Source of the DNA: Centropus unirufus
Taxonomy: Eukaryota; Chordata; Aves; Cuculiformes; Centropidae
Direction: 5' to 3'
DNA: 64,000 nt
Assembly: GCA_013397695.1 (NCBI GenBank)
Contig: VYZI01000029.1
Coordinates: 2,020,207-2,084,206, forward strand
Each line of letters starts with the position of its first letter. Within the stretch, counting starts at the first letter, position 1. Shown here in pieces: positions 48,001-61,303 of the stretch. The notes beneath the pieces are model-generated. The model ran no database searches, had not been told where the DNA came from, and saw only the letters and a list, made by a program, of their open reading frames with translations. Made by a program: the position numbers and the translations under genes.

Positions 48001-51000
48001 AATAAAGTTAGTTTTGAATAATGCTTTTGATGAGCAGGGGTAAATACCTGCTAACACAATTTAGTCTGGGAAGACAGAAAAGGATGGGTCAAAGTAGCCT
48101 TCCAGAAAATAAATATTCACATCAGCAAGGAGAATGGACATCCTGATTACACAATAATCATTGCTGTCATCTAATTATTGTCTTGTTCTATATGGCTATC
48201 TTCCACTGTGATATACACACGCTTCAGTCTTCAAAATCCTTTACAAGCAAACAAAAACATTTTTTTCAGTTTAGAAGCTAAGAAATGTGTATACATCCCA
48301 GAACCTATTATGTATGGGTTCTCTATATCTATTAGCGTACCTAATGACAAAGAGCTAAGTGGAATGCCTGTCATGTAATAATGTTCAGATATTTCTATTT
48401 CATATATTATTGCAGTGCAAGTATTGCACTGAGATTGGATATAAATTATAGCATCAGCTTTGATTAAGACTTCAGACAGATTAAGACTTAGAACAGCCCA
48501 TTAGAGCAGACACTCTGATCTGACTGCACTCAGAATACATTATTTATCCTTTTTAGTCAAGGTATTTTCATCATTTCTTAATACATTTAAGGGTTGGTTT
48601 GGGGAGTTTTTTTATCAGATAAGCAGATGTTGGTGGAATTGATGGAAGAGAAACATTTTCTGCACTGTCACACATACAAAAATGCACATGCAGTCTTTGA
48701 AACAGCTGATCATTTTCCTCAAGTTACCAGAAAAATCTTTCAGATCTTTGACAATTCTAAAAGAGTAGCTTAATGGTTTTGAACTTCAGCTAAGCTGGGA
48801 ACAGGCTGAATATGAGTCATAATACTTGGATATAGCACTAGCGTTCTGATAGACATTCGTGCACAAAAACTGAAATGCTAGTACCACAGCCCTGTTGACT
48901 TCTTTAAGACCTGCTCCTCGTTTGTGTTTACCAGCTTTGGGTTCTGTTGTCAGATAAAGATTTACAGCCTCATGTGCAAACATATTTTGGGTTGAGGAAG
49001 AGTTGCTTCAAAAAAACACCAGAATTCTTAAGTTCTTAGATCATCCAGTTGAAAGAAGTGCCCAAGTCTGAGCACACAGGCATTACTAATAGGAAAATGG
49101 CAGCTCCTTTAGCACCTGTAATACTCCTTGTCAGCTCTTGGAGGTCACCTCTTGGACTGTCTGCATCATCCCACATCCTGTACTTTTCTTGTGCAATCTG
49201 ATCCTTACAGGGCAGAGATAAACGATTAAGAGGGAATTGTGACCAGATAAATGAAAGGGCAAATAGTGTATTTGGCAGTCCTGCCTTCACATTTCAAGAG
49301 TGGATCAGCATGTTTCTTCAAGAGAAATAAAGACAGACAAGAAACAACGGACCAAACAATACATACTACAGCCTGATAGGTATCAATATAGTTGTGTTTG
49401 GAAGTTAGAATGATTTTGAAATAGATTTACAAAAGAGAAGTCACACAAAAGAAGCAAAATTGTGTGCAATGGGCAGACAGAAAAAAAAGATGTCTGGTGA
49501 CTGGAAATTTAATGAAAAGTCATTTTATTATAAGAAGACTATATTTCCATCCTGAGATTTTTTAATTGTTGCTCAGTGCCTCTGCTCAAAAATGCAACTT
49601 ATTTTTCCAAGTTTGGCAGTCAAGAAGGTAATTTCCAACGTACAGTAAGGTTAGATGAAGTGCTGATCCTAGAACACATAATGCAGTCTGGATTCAAAAC
49701 AGTGACTGCTTAAGCAAATGAGACAAACATGGAAGGAACCCAGGACATGAATAAATAACAGTCAGCTCTTGAAAAAGTGTAATAATCTCCAGGTATAGAA
49801 CTTCTTAATTACGTCTTAATGTCTTCAATTAATTATTTATTAGGAATTCTTCACTCCAGGGCTAAGAAGGTTTATTTACAAGCACACATTACAAAGTTTA
49901 CCCAACTTCCCAGTGTAATTGTGAATGAACTGAGAAATAGTTATTTTTCTACTAAATGTCAAAATTGTGCAATTTTGAATAAGGACAAGCTGATCAATGG
50001 GACAGCTGCTGCGGTATTTTTGGCTTTGCTCTTTCAAGACTGACAAGTTACTGGTATGGTTTCAGCACAGTGTTTTCTTCAGGGCTAGTTACAAGTGCTC
50101 TTAGTAATCTAAACTAAACTTCAACTTTTCTCTCAGTGCTATAGATAGGAAGTAGAATGTGGGCTGAAATAATTCCACTTCCACAAAGGGATTTAAATTT
50201 TTGCAAGCAGCCTCATTTCAGGGAAATGTCTCCTTGTTTTCATGTGAAAGAGGCCCTATATTTCTAGTCAGCTAAATGTCAGGAAGCCAGCCATACCCAA
50301 GCACTCTTTCCCCATTAAAAAGCAAATGTATATCTCAGTGAAGTTAAAGGAAAACAAATCCCAAGACTGAGATCTTTTCAGATCCTCCTTGTCCAAAGTA
50401 GAGAAGACAAAGACAGTTCTTGTATTCACCCAGGGGCTACACATGTTTAAGACAACCACCCATGGTCCAAGAAATAACATGCCATCTCCCAGGATGAGTA
50501 CTTCTGTCAGAGAAGGTTCTATGCAAAATTTCCTTATTCCTTCTTATTCTCTTCCAAAAGTTGCCTTTGAAAGTTTTGCTGGGTAAAAGGATGCTTAATC
50601 TATTGGTTTTTTTTCATGGGCATTGATTTTTTTCTGCTCATCTCACAAACCTGAATGATTTCCTGTTCTCACTCACAGGAAATACAGCAGAAAGAATGGC
50701 TCTGGTTCTTTTATAAAGGAAGTGAATGACAAAGGTGTTTTAAAAATAATGTGGCTACCAAAAACATCCCCTTCTTTGCCGCAAAAACATACTTAAGTGA
50801 AGGATATATTTCAGAATTAAGAAAGAGGAAAGTGGTGGCTATCAGGATGTGAACATATGCAGACTATAGAGGATAAGAATTTGTTTTGATCTACTTAACT
50901 TGGAATTGAAATTAGAACTAATCAGGCCTCATAGTTGTAATGAACTTACAAGCAAAAAAAGTAGAAAAGACAAAAGGCAAATAGGGCCAAAGATAAAATA

Positions 51001-52154
51001 CATTTATGTTTAAGAGAAAGAAAAGATATTCTCTCAATGTTAACAACCAAAACAAATACAAATTAAAGAACTGTCAATTAAATGAAAGACAGACAGAAAT
51101 ATTACCTATTTCTGTTCTACATTTGACAAACATACTGGAAGACAATAACCATAATTCATTACTAACTCGGTAGGACACAAAAGCAACAATTACTAAAAAC
51201 GGGCATGAGAGACTCTATGAGGAGCTCTGCAGTGAGAGCAAACAAGTTTTCTGAGCCACGAACAGGGATCTTTAGTAGACTTCTGAACCTTATCAAGAAT
51301 CCAATGCACTATGAGGAGCTCACCATGAGGACTTTTATTCCAGCCAAAATAAATGGAATGGCTAAAACTGGAGCAGCTAAATACATGAAAGGAAAGTAAC
51401 AGTAAAAGATTTGCAACATTTTATGGGAAAAAAAGGTCAAACTAATGACTAATTGATTTTGAGATCGATCATTTGTTGGCAAAGAGATTAGTATCAATGC
51501 CACACAGTGCTGCAGATTTCTTTTCAGTCTGACACGGACAAAAAGAAACACGCAAGTGAAAAGACAGCTATTCAGGGCTAACATCTAGCTTCTCTCCTTC
51601 TAGGACAAGCATTTCTACCTTAGAGTGGATATTTAGGTGAAGGGTTTAGGAAGGCAGCATGATGCAGAGGTGCACATGTAAAGCAACATGAACTGCTTCT
51701 CCTTTGACTTGCGCAGCCAATAGCCATGCTTGCAGTCATCCAGGGTTTTAACCCTGTGCTGTCTCCAGCAGCATTTGGGTTGCACCTAAATCATTGGCCA
51801 AAATGTTAGTGCTGTCTTTACATGTGCAGATTGGGGAACGCTGAGTAGAAACTGCAGGATTGTCATCTCTGCCTGCTACCACACTACTCTGTCCCATTGA
51901 ACAAGGGCATTTACAAACAGGCAGAATGCAAGCCAGGGCAAGAGAGGATTAATGAAATAGGTTTTAAAACATGCCTTATAGCAAGTCTCAGAAAACTTCT
52001 ACCATTTTTCTTATCACAGAAATTACTTCAACTAAGCTAAGTACCTCATAAGGATAGAACTTTGGCAGAGGGTTCTTCAAACTGTTTGACAGCACTTTGA
52101 GCCAAATCTGAGGTTAGGTAAATTTAAACTGAATCTGATGTAAAAAGAAGTGTC
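45007..52154. other. Long unique AT-rich stretch
   Basis: No interspersed repeat recognised in about 7 kb. One exon-like segment on the minus strand (49116-49203) is listed. Other open frames show no domain. Confidence 0.5.
49116..49203 (-). other. Candidate internal coding exon, 88 bases (unidentified)
   Basis: On the minus strand a pyrimidine-rich run (CCCTCTTAATCGTTTATCTCTGCCCTGTAAG in pieces) leads to an 88-base segment that ends at ATTACAG followed by GTGCTA. Translation from phase 0 gives DQIAQEKYRMWDDADSPRG, then DLQELTRSIT, a hydrophilic, helix-prone sequence unlike the usual AT-biased random product. It would end in phase 1, which is the phase in which the candidate at 21326-21481 starts. 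The acceptor uses AAG rather than CAG, so it is imperfect. Not recognised. Confidence 0.2.
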
Positions 52155-52591
52155 ATAAACCTGGAGCACCTGTGCTGTGAGTACAGACTGACAGATTTGG
52201 GGCTGTTCAGCCTAGAGAGGAGATGACACTGGGGAGATCTTATAACGGCCTTCTAGTATCTGAAGAGGGCGTACAAGAAAGCTGGGGAAGGACTTTGTAC
52301 AAAGGCAGGTAGTGATAGGACAAGGGGGGAAAGGCTATAAATTGGTGATGGAAAGATTTAGACTAGAAATTAGGAAGAAATACTTCAGAACGAGGGTGGT
52401 GAAACACTGGAACAGGTTGCCCAGGGATGTTTATACCACCTCCCTGGAGGTGTTCAAGGCCATGTTGGATAGAGCCTTGAGCAGCCTGATCTAGTGGGAG
52501 GTGTCCCTGCATATGGCAGGGGAGTGGACCTAGATGATCTCTAAGGTCCCTTCCAACATAAACCATCCTTTGATTCCATGATTCTATGAAA
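52155..52591 (+). mobile_element. CR1: CR1 3' end
   Basis: The copy starts near the C-terminal end of ORF2 (ACCTGGAGCACCTGTGCTGTG) and has GGGGCTGTTCAGCCTAGAGA at 52200-52219. A frame at 52312-52494 reads RFRLEIRKKYFRTRVVKHWN, then RLPRDVYTTSLEVFKAMLD. This is the conserved last part of the ORF2 protein, nearly intact. The 3' untranslated region runs through GACCTAGATGATCTCTAAGG and ends CCATCCTTTGATTCCATGATTCTATGAA. Young-looking, 5'-truncated. Confidence 0.95.
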
Positions 52592-54103
52592 CCTCTGAAA
52601 AAAATACCAAGGGTTTTGTTAAAGCTTCTACTACAAACAGTTAGGATTAAGATAGCTGGCTTTTTTTTCCAGGAACATAGTAAACCAGGAACTTATATGA
52701 AACAAAAATTATACTAAAGAGGTTATTGGGTTTATCAAACTGGCCTTAGATGTCACGCAGCTGAATAGTTGTGAAACCTCACATGTTAGGCTTTCATGGG
52801 AAAGTTGTTTTAAATAAGATATTTAATAAATTTCTGACCCTTTCTTTTTCATACTGTTGGACCACTTTTTTTTCCTTTCTTTCTCACTAAGGAATCTGAT
52901 GTCTTTCTTTGTCTTTCTTGTGCCCCTTCCGAATCCCAGTTTGCCTTTCCTTCATATTTTCAGCCTTCCTCTCAAATTATTAAATGGAATCACATATAGA
53001 AGAAGTCTTTCACATAAAAACAGGTTAATAACATCTCCCAAATAACAAACAAAATTTATCTAATAGTTTAAGCAGAAGAGATTTAAAAGATGGGTCACAA
53101 TATAAACATTCTGCAAAGCATATGGAGGTGATTTATGAGCAGGATGAAATGCAGTATCTCAGCTAATTGCATTTGATTCTAACTTTTTAAGCTTCACTCC
53201 CGGTGAATTTTCTAAGATATAAATGCAGATATGTTGAAACCACTTTAAAGAGTTCCCAGAAAGCACATATACCTATAAAGAGTAAATTATGTCCAGGGGC
53301 AATATTACTGTTTAAGAAATTCTGACAGGTGAATATGAAATGTGTTTTCTTCTTTTGGACTCCTATTATCGTTTCTGAGATAAGTTGATGCATTCAATTA
53401 AATTCCTGGTGTGCAGCTCAAGATTCTTCCAATTATTTATTTTCCCATAGATCCAGCAGGGTGTCAAGCCCTTCTGTCTTTTTCCTTTAGGACCTTATAG
53501 TCCAAACTTGGTGAAACTAACTTCATGTCTATTCACTGGAGCTGATCACTGGAACAAAATATTACAATTTAGCTCCCAGGCAGAAAAGAAGGATTTTTGA
53601 CATTTGATTGAGAACTTCACACAGAAGTCTGACAAGCTCTACTTAACTCATGAGAACCCTACATCCTTTAGTGAATTCATGCAATCTTATATTTCCCTAT
53701 GAATCTATGTAATTGGGTTAAACTCAAGCACAAAAACAAGTTCTCATCACAGGAAAGTTTCTCCTGAATGTATACAGATCACTTTTTTTCACTTAGTCAT
53801 TAGTCCTGTATTTTTCATTTTTATTCCATGTTATTTCTGTGAATAAATCCATTCACCAAGGCTGATACGTACCTCAGATTCACATTTTCTTAAAGGCAAT
53901 AGATACTCTTGGTAGATGTTAACTTTCCACGTCAGATATTGTTACTCTGTCAAAAGTAATCTATTTAAATTGATTTATGAAATGTACACATTACTGCTTC
54001 TGGGGAGCCAGAATCTGGCTTTTTAACAGTTGGAAAGGAACCCAGCCATTCAAAAGGTAAATACTACAAGTAAGGTTTAATGCATTTTTTTTGTACATTG
54101 CAG

Positions 54104-54214
54104 AGTTCAGTTTGAAAGTGCAACAGTATCTAGAGGATATTGAGGAATTTGAATCAGAATTTGAAAAGATTAAAAAAAATTCAGATTACAATGAGGTTGT
54201 TCCAGGAAAATATT
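54104..54214 (+). other. Candidate coding exon, 111 bases (unidentified)
   Basis: A textbook acceptor (TGCATTTTTTTTGTACATTGCAG ending at 54103, in pieces) precedes 36 open codons, with a possible donor GTAAAT at 54215. Both ends are phase 1. The residues, VQQYLEDIEEFESEFEKIKK and then DYNEVVPGKY, look like a short coiled coil with heptad-like spacing. However, a purine-rich AT-biased sequence will give Glu/Lys/Phe-rich frames by chance. Not recognised. Confidence 0.18.
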
Positions 54215-54984
54215 GTAAATATAGTGTATTGCCCAGGAGCCTCAGCAGAGGCTTGCTTCTTCTTTCTTTTCCTAAATATACATTTATTTATTTGTAGGGT
54301 TAATGTTGCCAGCTTTCTTTAAAAAGAGAAGTGGTGAGGAAGAAAGAACAGACAGAAAATAAAGCAGTTTAGATAAATACTTGAAAGACAGGATTAGACA
54401 CCTCAGCAGGGCAGTGAGAAGGTCACAAATCACTGAGTCTCCGACACAGAGGGCAGTAGGAAAAAATGAGTAAGAAGTAAAGATAAGCAGAAGGTAATTC
54501 ACTAACCTAACAAGGAATCCACCAAAGGTAACAGTGCTCATAGATCTTCACAAGAGGAAAAGTTTGCCTGTGTTAGAGGTAGCTGAACTCGATAGGCCCT
54601 GGGAGTCAGGTTTCCTGCTGTCCCAGCCCTACAGAGGTGAGGCTGCTGCAGTTCCCTGTCCCCATGTAGAGAGACTAAGTACCCAGTCCTGATGGCTGCA
54701 CGTGTGCACTCACACTACAAACCCATCCAGCCACACAAGTTGATGGACAGAGAAAGCATTGCCTTTCGTAGCACTCACCTGCACACACACAGCACTCAGA
54801 CGGACAGGTGCTGACACATAGACCTCTCAATCACAAGACAGAGTTGGTTAAGGTTTGCTAATATTTGCACAAGTACACCTTAAGCAGAGAGGGAACTACA
54901 CAGAAGGCAGAAATCAGATTTAGGCAGAAGAGAGGACAGACAACGCTGATCAAGCACTGGATCAAGCTGCTGTCCTGTCCACTC

Positions 54985-55140
54985 AGTTGGCTCCTTCTTC
55001 CTCTTTGCCTTCTTTCTTTTTCCACTTATGTTCCTTCGCAATTCACCTTGTTTCATCCCTTTCCCTAGCTTTTCTCCTCCCCCACCGACTCATCTTCATG
55101 AGTTTCACTCCAGGGACAATCCCTCCTCCCTCTCTTGCAT
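54985..55140. repeat. Pyrimidine-rich tract
   Basis: The plus strand is mostly C and T across about 150 bases, for example CTCCTTCTTCCTCTTTGCC at 54991-55009 and TTCTCCTCCCCCACC at 55071-55085. It is simple-sequence-like but without a regular unit. Confidence 0.6.
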
Positions 55141-55624
55141 AGTCTTAGGGAGCAGCTGAGTTGTTTGTTTACACGGGTTAGGTTATTAGGGTTCCTCTGC
55201 CTGCTATTGTTCCTCCAGTCCTTGTCGGTCGTTGAGTTCACCACGATTATCCTTTTATCAGATCACTGCAGCCTGCAGCTAGACTAAGCATGCCATGAAT
55301 ACCAGAATGATAGGAAGAGTAAAAGCCAGCCAAATTATTCATCTGGGACAAATGAAAGACATGTCCATAAACTAAGAATAATCAGTCTTAAATAAAAGTA
55401 AGTATCATGAGAGAATAACCACAAAATTTCAGATAGGATGGTAAAATAGGCATATGCTAGGGTGGATGCTGGCCTAAACTAGAGACATAAAGAGGAAGCA
55501 TCATATATCAGGATACTTCATGAATGAGGTATGATGTATGCCCCCGAATCAGCCTGTGTCCAGAAGGCATCTGGCTGTACACTCATCAAAGAACACAGTA
55601 ACCAACTCTCACTTCTTTCCCCAG

Positions 55625-55724
55625 ATAAATTAGTACTCTATGAAAGTCTCAAGTGCAGCTGTGGAGAAATATGTATCCTATCACACATGGACGAGAGCAG
55701 TTATTTTTTTGAGGATGGGAGGAG
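55625..55724 (+). other. Candidate coding exon, 100 bases (unidentified)
   Basis: The acceptor CAACTCTCACTTCTTTCCCCAG ending at 55624 is among the strongest in the window. The following 100 bases are open from phase 1, giving KLVLYESLKCSCGEICIL and HMDESSYFFEDG. The donor GTCAGC at 55725 is weak. Its starting phase fits the end phase of the candidate at 54104-54214. Not recognised; chance remains the simplest explanation. Confidence 0.15.
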
Positions 55725-58533
55725 GTCAGCATGAACATTTTTCATATGATGAAGGACCAGGTGTGTTTTATTTAAAATAACTGTTTGACTGCATGTATCC
55801 TTGAGTTAGTACTTTATTTTCAACTGTTGCAGAACAGGACATAGGCCTTTAGGGCAGACAAAATGAAAGAATATCTCAGTCACCCTTTTTCCTCTATAAG
55901 TCAGACCTGCTATTTACTAATCATGCAAGTGCTATTCACAAGAAGATTTGAAAAGTATTTTTAATTGGTTTCCATCCACAAGCAAAGCTACTGCCAGCTA
56001 CCACCATGTGCAGCAGTTTAATCACAGGCCACATAAAAGGGAGGGGAAGGCACTTGGACATGTGGGCTTTGAGGAAGATCCTCATGCCCACACCTACACC
56101 TGTAATCTCCAGGACAAGGGATCTTCACCACGTCTTGTTACATTGTTAGTCCCTTGCATGATTTTAGCTTCACCTAGATTTCAGCTTTAGCTAAATAATA
56201 CTTACCTAACTGATTCTTAGACCTGCTTGGGGAATAAAAAATGGCCCAGACCTGTTTTCCCAAGGAAATTTTGATGGGATCGTCCAGTTTGGGAGAAAAC
56301 AGAGTTCAGCAAAATGAACACAGGTTATTCAGTGCCATTTGTCTTCATACTGAGAAAGGACCCATACACACAGGTACTGCAGGTGGCGATGAATGCAATG
56401 TGGGATATAGGAGCTACACCAAAACTCTGTTCCTGAAAATCCAACGGAGTTACCAGGAATTGCATGATTGATACAGAATTCCTGGTGACATAAAGAGCTA
56501 CGCTACATAAAGAAATGCTTGTAGAAACTGGGCCTAAAGGTGACATTTTACAGAAAACAGGGTGGTGGGGGTGAGGGGAGGGGAATGTAGAGGGTGGTTT
56601 TTGTTATTACCTTCTTTTCTGAGCTTAAAGAGAGGCCAGCAAAAATTCAAATCAAGAGCATTCTACATGAAAGGAGAAAACTTGCAATTCCCAGCCTCTT
56701 TCAGCACCTTTTCATGGGACATTTAGCCTAAATAGATATTGAGAGCAGGATTTCCACAAAACTTGAATAGCTATAATGAGCAGTTATGAATTTTTCTCTG
56801 TTTTCATATGTTGCTGTGCATTTTATTGCACATAGCAAATCTGAGCAGAAGACAATGTTGTCACTGGTAAAAAAGCTTGTAAAAATGAATTTGGAAGTGC
56901 TTAAAGGCAGTGTGTCATGTTGAACTCAGAAGCTAGCCCAAGAAGCAGAGAAGAGAAAATCTCTTTTTGTAGATGGCCTTCTTATGTGACCATAACTTCC
57001 CAGACATGGTATTACTGCTTTAGAAGCTGTGAGAACAATCCTAAAGTTCTGAGGGTTTGGGTGGAAGATGGGAGGGTGGGGGAAGAGAGTTTTCTTTTAT
57101 TACATTGGCCACTACTTTAACTGAAGGCTTGCTACCATTGTGATCACCTTTCATGAAATAAAACCAGATAACTCCTAAGTTGGAAAACAAACAGAAAATA
57201 TGTGGCAATGTTACTTGGCCCTACAGCCTTGAAGCACTGAAGCGAGCTTCATCCACTGGGACAGATGAATTGCAGAGCAGCTTCTTCCTGCACACTATTG
57301 CAGCTGCTAATAACCTGAAGGGAGAGGAAAAGCCTGATTAGTACTTAAAATCTGAAAGTTTAAGTTGGTCACTTGCCTGGTTCTTGTTGGTTTACATCCT
57401 GACTGAAGCACAGAGCAGAGTGCAGAAGGCATCTGGGAAACATGAGGAGGGACTCGATGACCACTTGTGGCTAGCAAATGTTTCTGAGTGTCTAGGGTGC
57501 AGCACACTGAGCACTTGGGGCACTCTGATCTGCTCCAAGACAGTACAGTGCAGCACAGACATTGTGCTCAACTTTACAGTATCATCACTGCAATAGCCCC
57601 AGCAAGCATCCTCAAAGGGCCCAGATTAAACTGAAATGAGGAAAGAATGTAGGTGATGATATGTTTTAAAGTAGTTTCACCTAGCTCAGTAGCAAAGTCA
57701 GAGTGCCATCAGCAAGCTGGAGGGAAATTTTCCCAGAAATCTTTTCTTTACACTGTTCTCCCTTCAGGAAATGAGTAAAAGAGGCTGGCTGTCACTACAA
57801 ACAGCAGGAGTGGAAGCACTTGCCAACAAAGCTACAATCTAGAGGAAGCATCAGGTCATTGTAGCTCCTCCTTTCTCTCTTGTCACAATTCCTTCATTTA
57901 TTTTTGTTTTAGTTCTTGTCTGCTACAGTGGTAAATCACCAAAAGCAACATGGGAGAAGAACTTGATATATACTGCCCATAAGTCCTTTTAATAAAATGG
58001 CTGGGCTGATCAGACAGCAGCCACACATCAAATGTGTGTCACCTGTACACAATTTCCTGATTAGACATCCACGTTATTTGTCTGCATATTTTTTAAGACA
58101 AATACAGCCCATTTTGAGCAGAGTAAAATGATTAAGGTGCCTCAATTTGCACACAAGAAAAATGCATAGCTGTGCATGGCATTATGCTTGGGAAGAAAAA
58201 TCCTTCTCACCCTGCCTTGTCCCAAAATCAGACTGATATTTAAACACCATTCAAGCAGCTTCCTTAGTTATTAGAATGCAGCACCATACATTTCCTTTTG
58301 ACAGAATTCTTGGTGACTCCTGTCAGCTCAAGACTTGGCCCTTTTCATTGGCACTGAACCTGACAGCAGAGACTCAGAGATCAATATGACAGATCTAGGC
58401 TTTGAATTCAGCTCTGCTCCACACCTGGTTTTGTTTTCTTGTCTAAAGGTGAACTTTGAATTGTTGAGGAATTGTGTTAAGATATAATAGTTCTCATGAA
58501 AAAGGAGTGGCTTGGTTTCTTTAGAGTTTAAAA

Positions 58534-59625
58534 GAATCACAGAATCACTAGGCTGGAAAAGACCTCTGAGATCATCGAGTCCAACTGTACCTGACTACAA
58601 CTAAACCATATCCCTAAGCTGTCATCAACCTGTCTTTTAAATACATCCAGGGACAGTGATTCCACCACCTCCCTGGGCAGCAACTGATGACCCTTTCAGT
58701 GAAAAACTTCTTCCTAATTTCCAGCCTGAACCTCCCTTGGTGCAGCTTGATGCTATTCGCCCTTGTCCTATCCCCTGTCGCTTGGGAGAAGTGACCAGCA
58801 CCCACCCCTCCACAATCTCTTTTCAGGTAGTTGTAGGCAGGGATAAAGTCTCCCCCCAGCCTCCTCTTCTCCAGGCTAAACAACCTCAGCTCCCTCAACC
58901 ACTCTTCAAAAGACTTGCTCTCCAGTTCCTTCACCAGCTTTGCTGGCTTTCTCTGGGTATGCTCCAGAACCTCAATGTCCTTCTTATAGTGACAGGTCCA
59001 GAACTGAACACAGGATTTGAGGTGAGTCCTCACCAGAGCCAAGCAGAGGGGCAGAATCACCTCCTTGGACCTGCTGGCCACGCTGTTCCTGTTACAGGCC
59101 AAGATGCCATTGGCTTTCTTGGCCACCTGGGCACACTGCTGGCTCATGTGCAGTCGGCTCTAAACCAACACCCCCAGGTTCTTCTTCTCCAGACAGCTTT
59201 CCAGCCACAGTTCCCCAAGGCTGCACAGGGTTGCTGTGTCTCAAGTGCAGGACCTTGCATTTGGCCTTGTTAAACCTCATCCTGTTGGTTTCAGCCCAAT
59301 GGTCCAGCCTCTCCAGACCCCTTTGAAGAGCCTCCCTGCTCTCAAGCAGAACACTTCCTCCCAGGTCAGTGTCATCTGTGAACTTGCCGAGGGCCCATTC
59401 AATCCCTTCATCCAGGTCATGATAAAGAGATTGAAAAGGACTAGACCCAGGACTGAGCCCTGGAGAGCACCACTTGTGACCAGCCTCCAGCTGGATTTAG
59501 ATCCATTTACCACAACCCTCTGGGCCCAGCCGTCCAGCCAGTTTTCCACCCAGGAGAGGGTGCCTGCCCAACCCAGTAGCAGCCAGTTTCTTGAGCAAAA
59601 GGCTGTGAGAAACTATGTTCAATGT
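58534..59625 (-). mobile_element. CR1: CR1 3' half, the best preserved copy (minus strand)
   Basis: The tail starts on the plus strand as GAATCACAGAATCACTAGGC at 58534-58553. The coding part, read right to left, is split over three minus-strand frames. 59549-59277 has NWLDGWAQRVVVNG, then ALQGSVLGLVLFNLFI, the RT motif before the active site. 59280-59092 has MRFNKAKCKVLHLRHSN. 59147-58614 holds 177 codons of the C-terminal part, including QVAKKANGILACNRNSVASR and LRELRLFSLEKRRL. The catalytic block reads FTDD near 59380, in a different frame from the upstream motif, so a frameshift lies just before it. At least two frameshifts inactivate it. The plus-strand open frames here are antisense shadows. 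5'-truncated in mid RT. It resembles one of the younger avian CR1 subfamilies. Confidence 0.96.
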
Positions 59626-61303
59626 TCATGATGGTTTGATTTTATTTTGACCCACTGCACAAGACATGATAATTGCACTGAAAGGCTGAAAGAACATATC
59701 TTGCTGAATTTGCTTTTAAATTGAAAAAAATGCAATCTATTCTCATAAATTTCTGATTAAATAGGTCTGCATTTTCAAAATGAGTGTTTTGCTTATTTTT
59801 TTAGCATTTTCAGTACGTGTCACTATTGAAAGTAGTACTTCAGCACTACAGCACGTGTCAGAAGTTTAAAGTCATTTCAGCTATACAGCAAGAAAGCTTG
59901 AGTGTATGTAGATATCCAGATGGCTATCCTTGCAAGTCAACAGGTTCTTATTTCAACTTAGGATTTTGTTCCTCTGCAAGCATAATAATAACAACATAAG
60001 AGAAGCAGGGTTTATAAAAATTATACTTGTTTTATTAGGTCAGCAGATACTAGGTTTTCAAGCATGAAGTTCTTCAACATTTAATCTTCAATGTTTAAAA
60101 CATAAATGACTCATCAATTTTTTTGCCCGAGTGCATTTTTACCTCAGATAGTCCTGAGAACTCGATTTTTGTTAATTTTGATGTATGATTTACAGAGTAG
60201 ACTGAGGAGCAGGAGTAGCTGGCCATTTCTTATGTGAGACTGATGTAAAATCAGAAATATGATCAGACAATTTCAATATAAAAATACCGTGTTGTCAGTT
60301 TCATTTCATGAAAGTAATAATAAGGGGGGTGGAGAGGAATAGTTCCCCTCAATCTGAAATAAACACATCCTGAAACCTTAGTAGGTTACAAAAGAGAATT
60401 ACTGTCTGCTAGTCTGCTCCACTGCTAATATATATCTCATCAATAAAAAACAGCAATATGCACAGTGTTTGCCATTCTCAGGTGATTCAAGGTTAAAAAA
60501 TCTTCATTTGTCACAGATACTGTCAACATCCTCTCCTCCAAAGCCAATGCTTTTTAAAAAAAATTTGCTTTTCAAAAAAAAATTGTTTAAAAGTTTCTGT
60601 TTATAAAAAAGGACTGGAGATGTATGTCATGCAGATTAATTAAAATAAGGGACAAAATTAGATATAAATATTATTACTCCCTCTTTTTCAAACACAGCCT
60701 TTTGCTGTTTTTAAGAAAACTCCAGATGTTAACCAACAAGCATACTGAAGTATAACAATGGGAAAACCTCAGAGATAAAATAGTAACATATAGAGAAAAA
60801 TCACTTCCAGTAAGCTAAAAGACACTGTGAAAATAATTTTAGTAAGCTTTTAATATAAACATAAGGCCTTTTTCTGAAAAGATGGAATGTTAATGACTGA
60901 TATTTAACCATGAATATTAGAAAGTGAATCTATGAATGTTCCCTTCTTGGGAAACATTACCATTTCGTTAGCTGCTCTTACTTACTCAAAGTGTCAACAT
61001 AGTTTTTTGCATGCCTGTACTTCAGTATTGTGTTTTTCAGAACACTAGCCTAAAAACCACAGAACATTGTGAGGAAAAAAAACCCAAAAGAAAATAAAAT
61101 ATTTTGTACTCTACTGTTTATTGCATGGAGTTTGTGGACAGTGAGAGGGAGGTTGAATAGAGAGAATATCTGTCATTCAGGAATCCACCTTCCCATTGAC
61201 GTGGTTAAATTCAATATTTCTAAGAAATGTTTGCAGTTATAATGACAAATGCATAGTTTTTTAAAATAGTAATAGTTTACTAATATTATTATTATTGTTT
61301 TTT
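59626..61303. other. Unique AT-rich sequence
   Basis: No gene or interspersed repeat recognised. A/T homopolymer-rich simple sequence occurs at about 60553-60600. Confidence 0.5.

Larger units (their letters stand above)
52592..58533. other. Unique AT-rich stretch with a pyrimidine-rich segment
   Basis: No interspersed repeat recognised. The plus-strand segment 54985-55140 is dominated by C and T. Two plus-strand exon-like segments (54104-54214 and 55625-55724) are listed separately. Confidence 0.5.

Noticed and set aside
58656..59273. 205-codon plus-strand open frame, and 59236-59631 (131 codons)
   Set aside because: Both are antisense to the minus-strand CR1 copy and owe their length to its composition.
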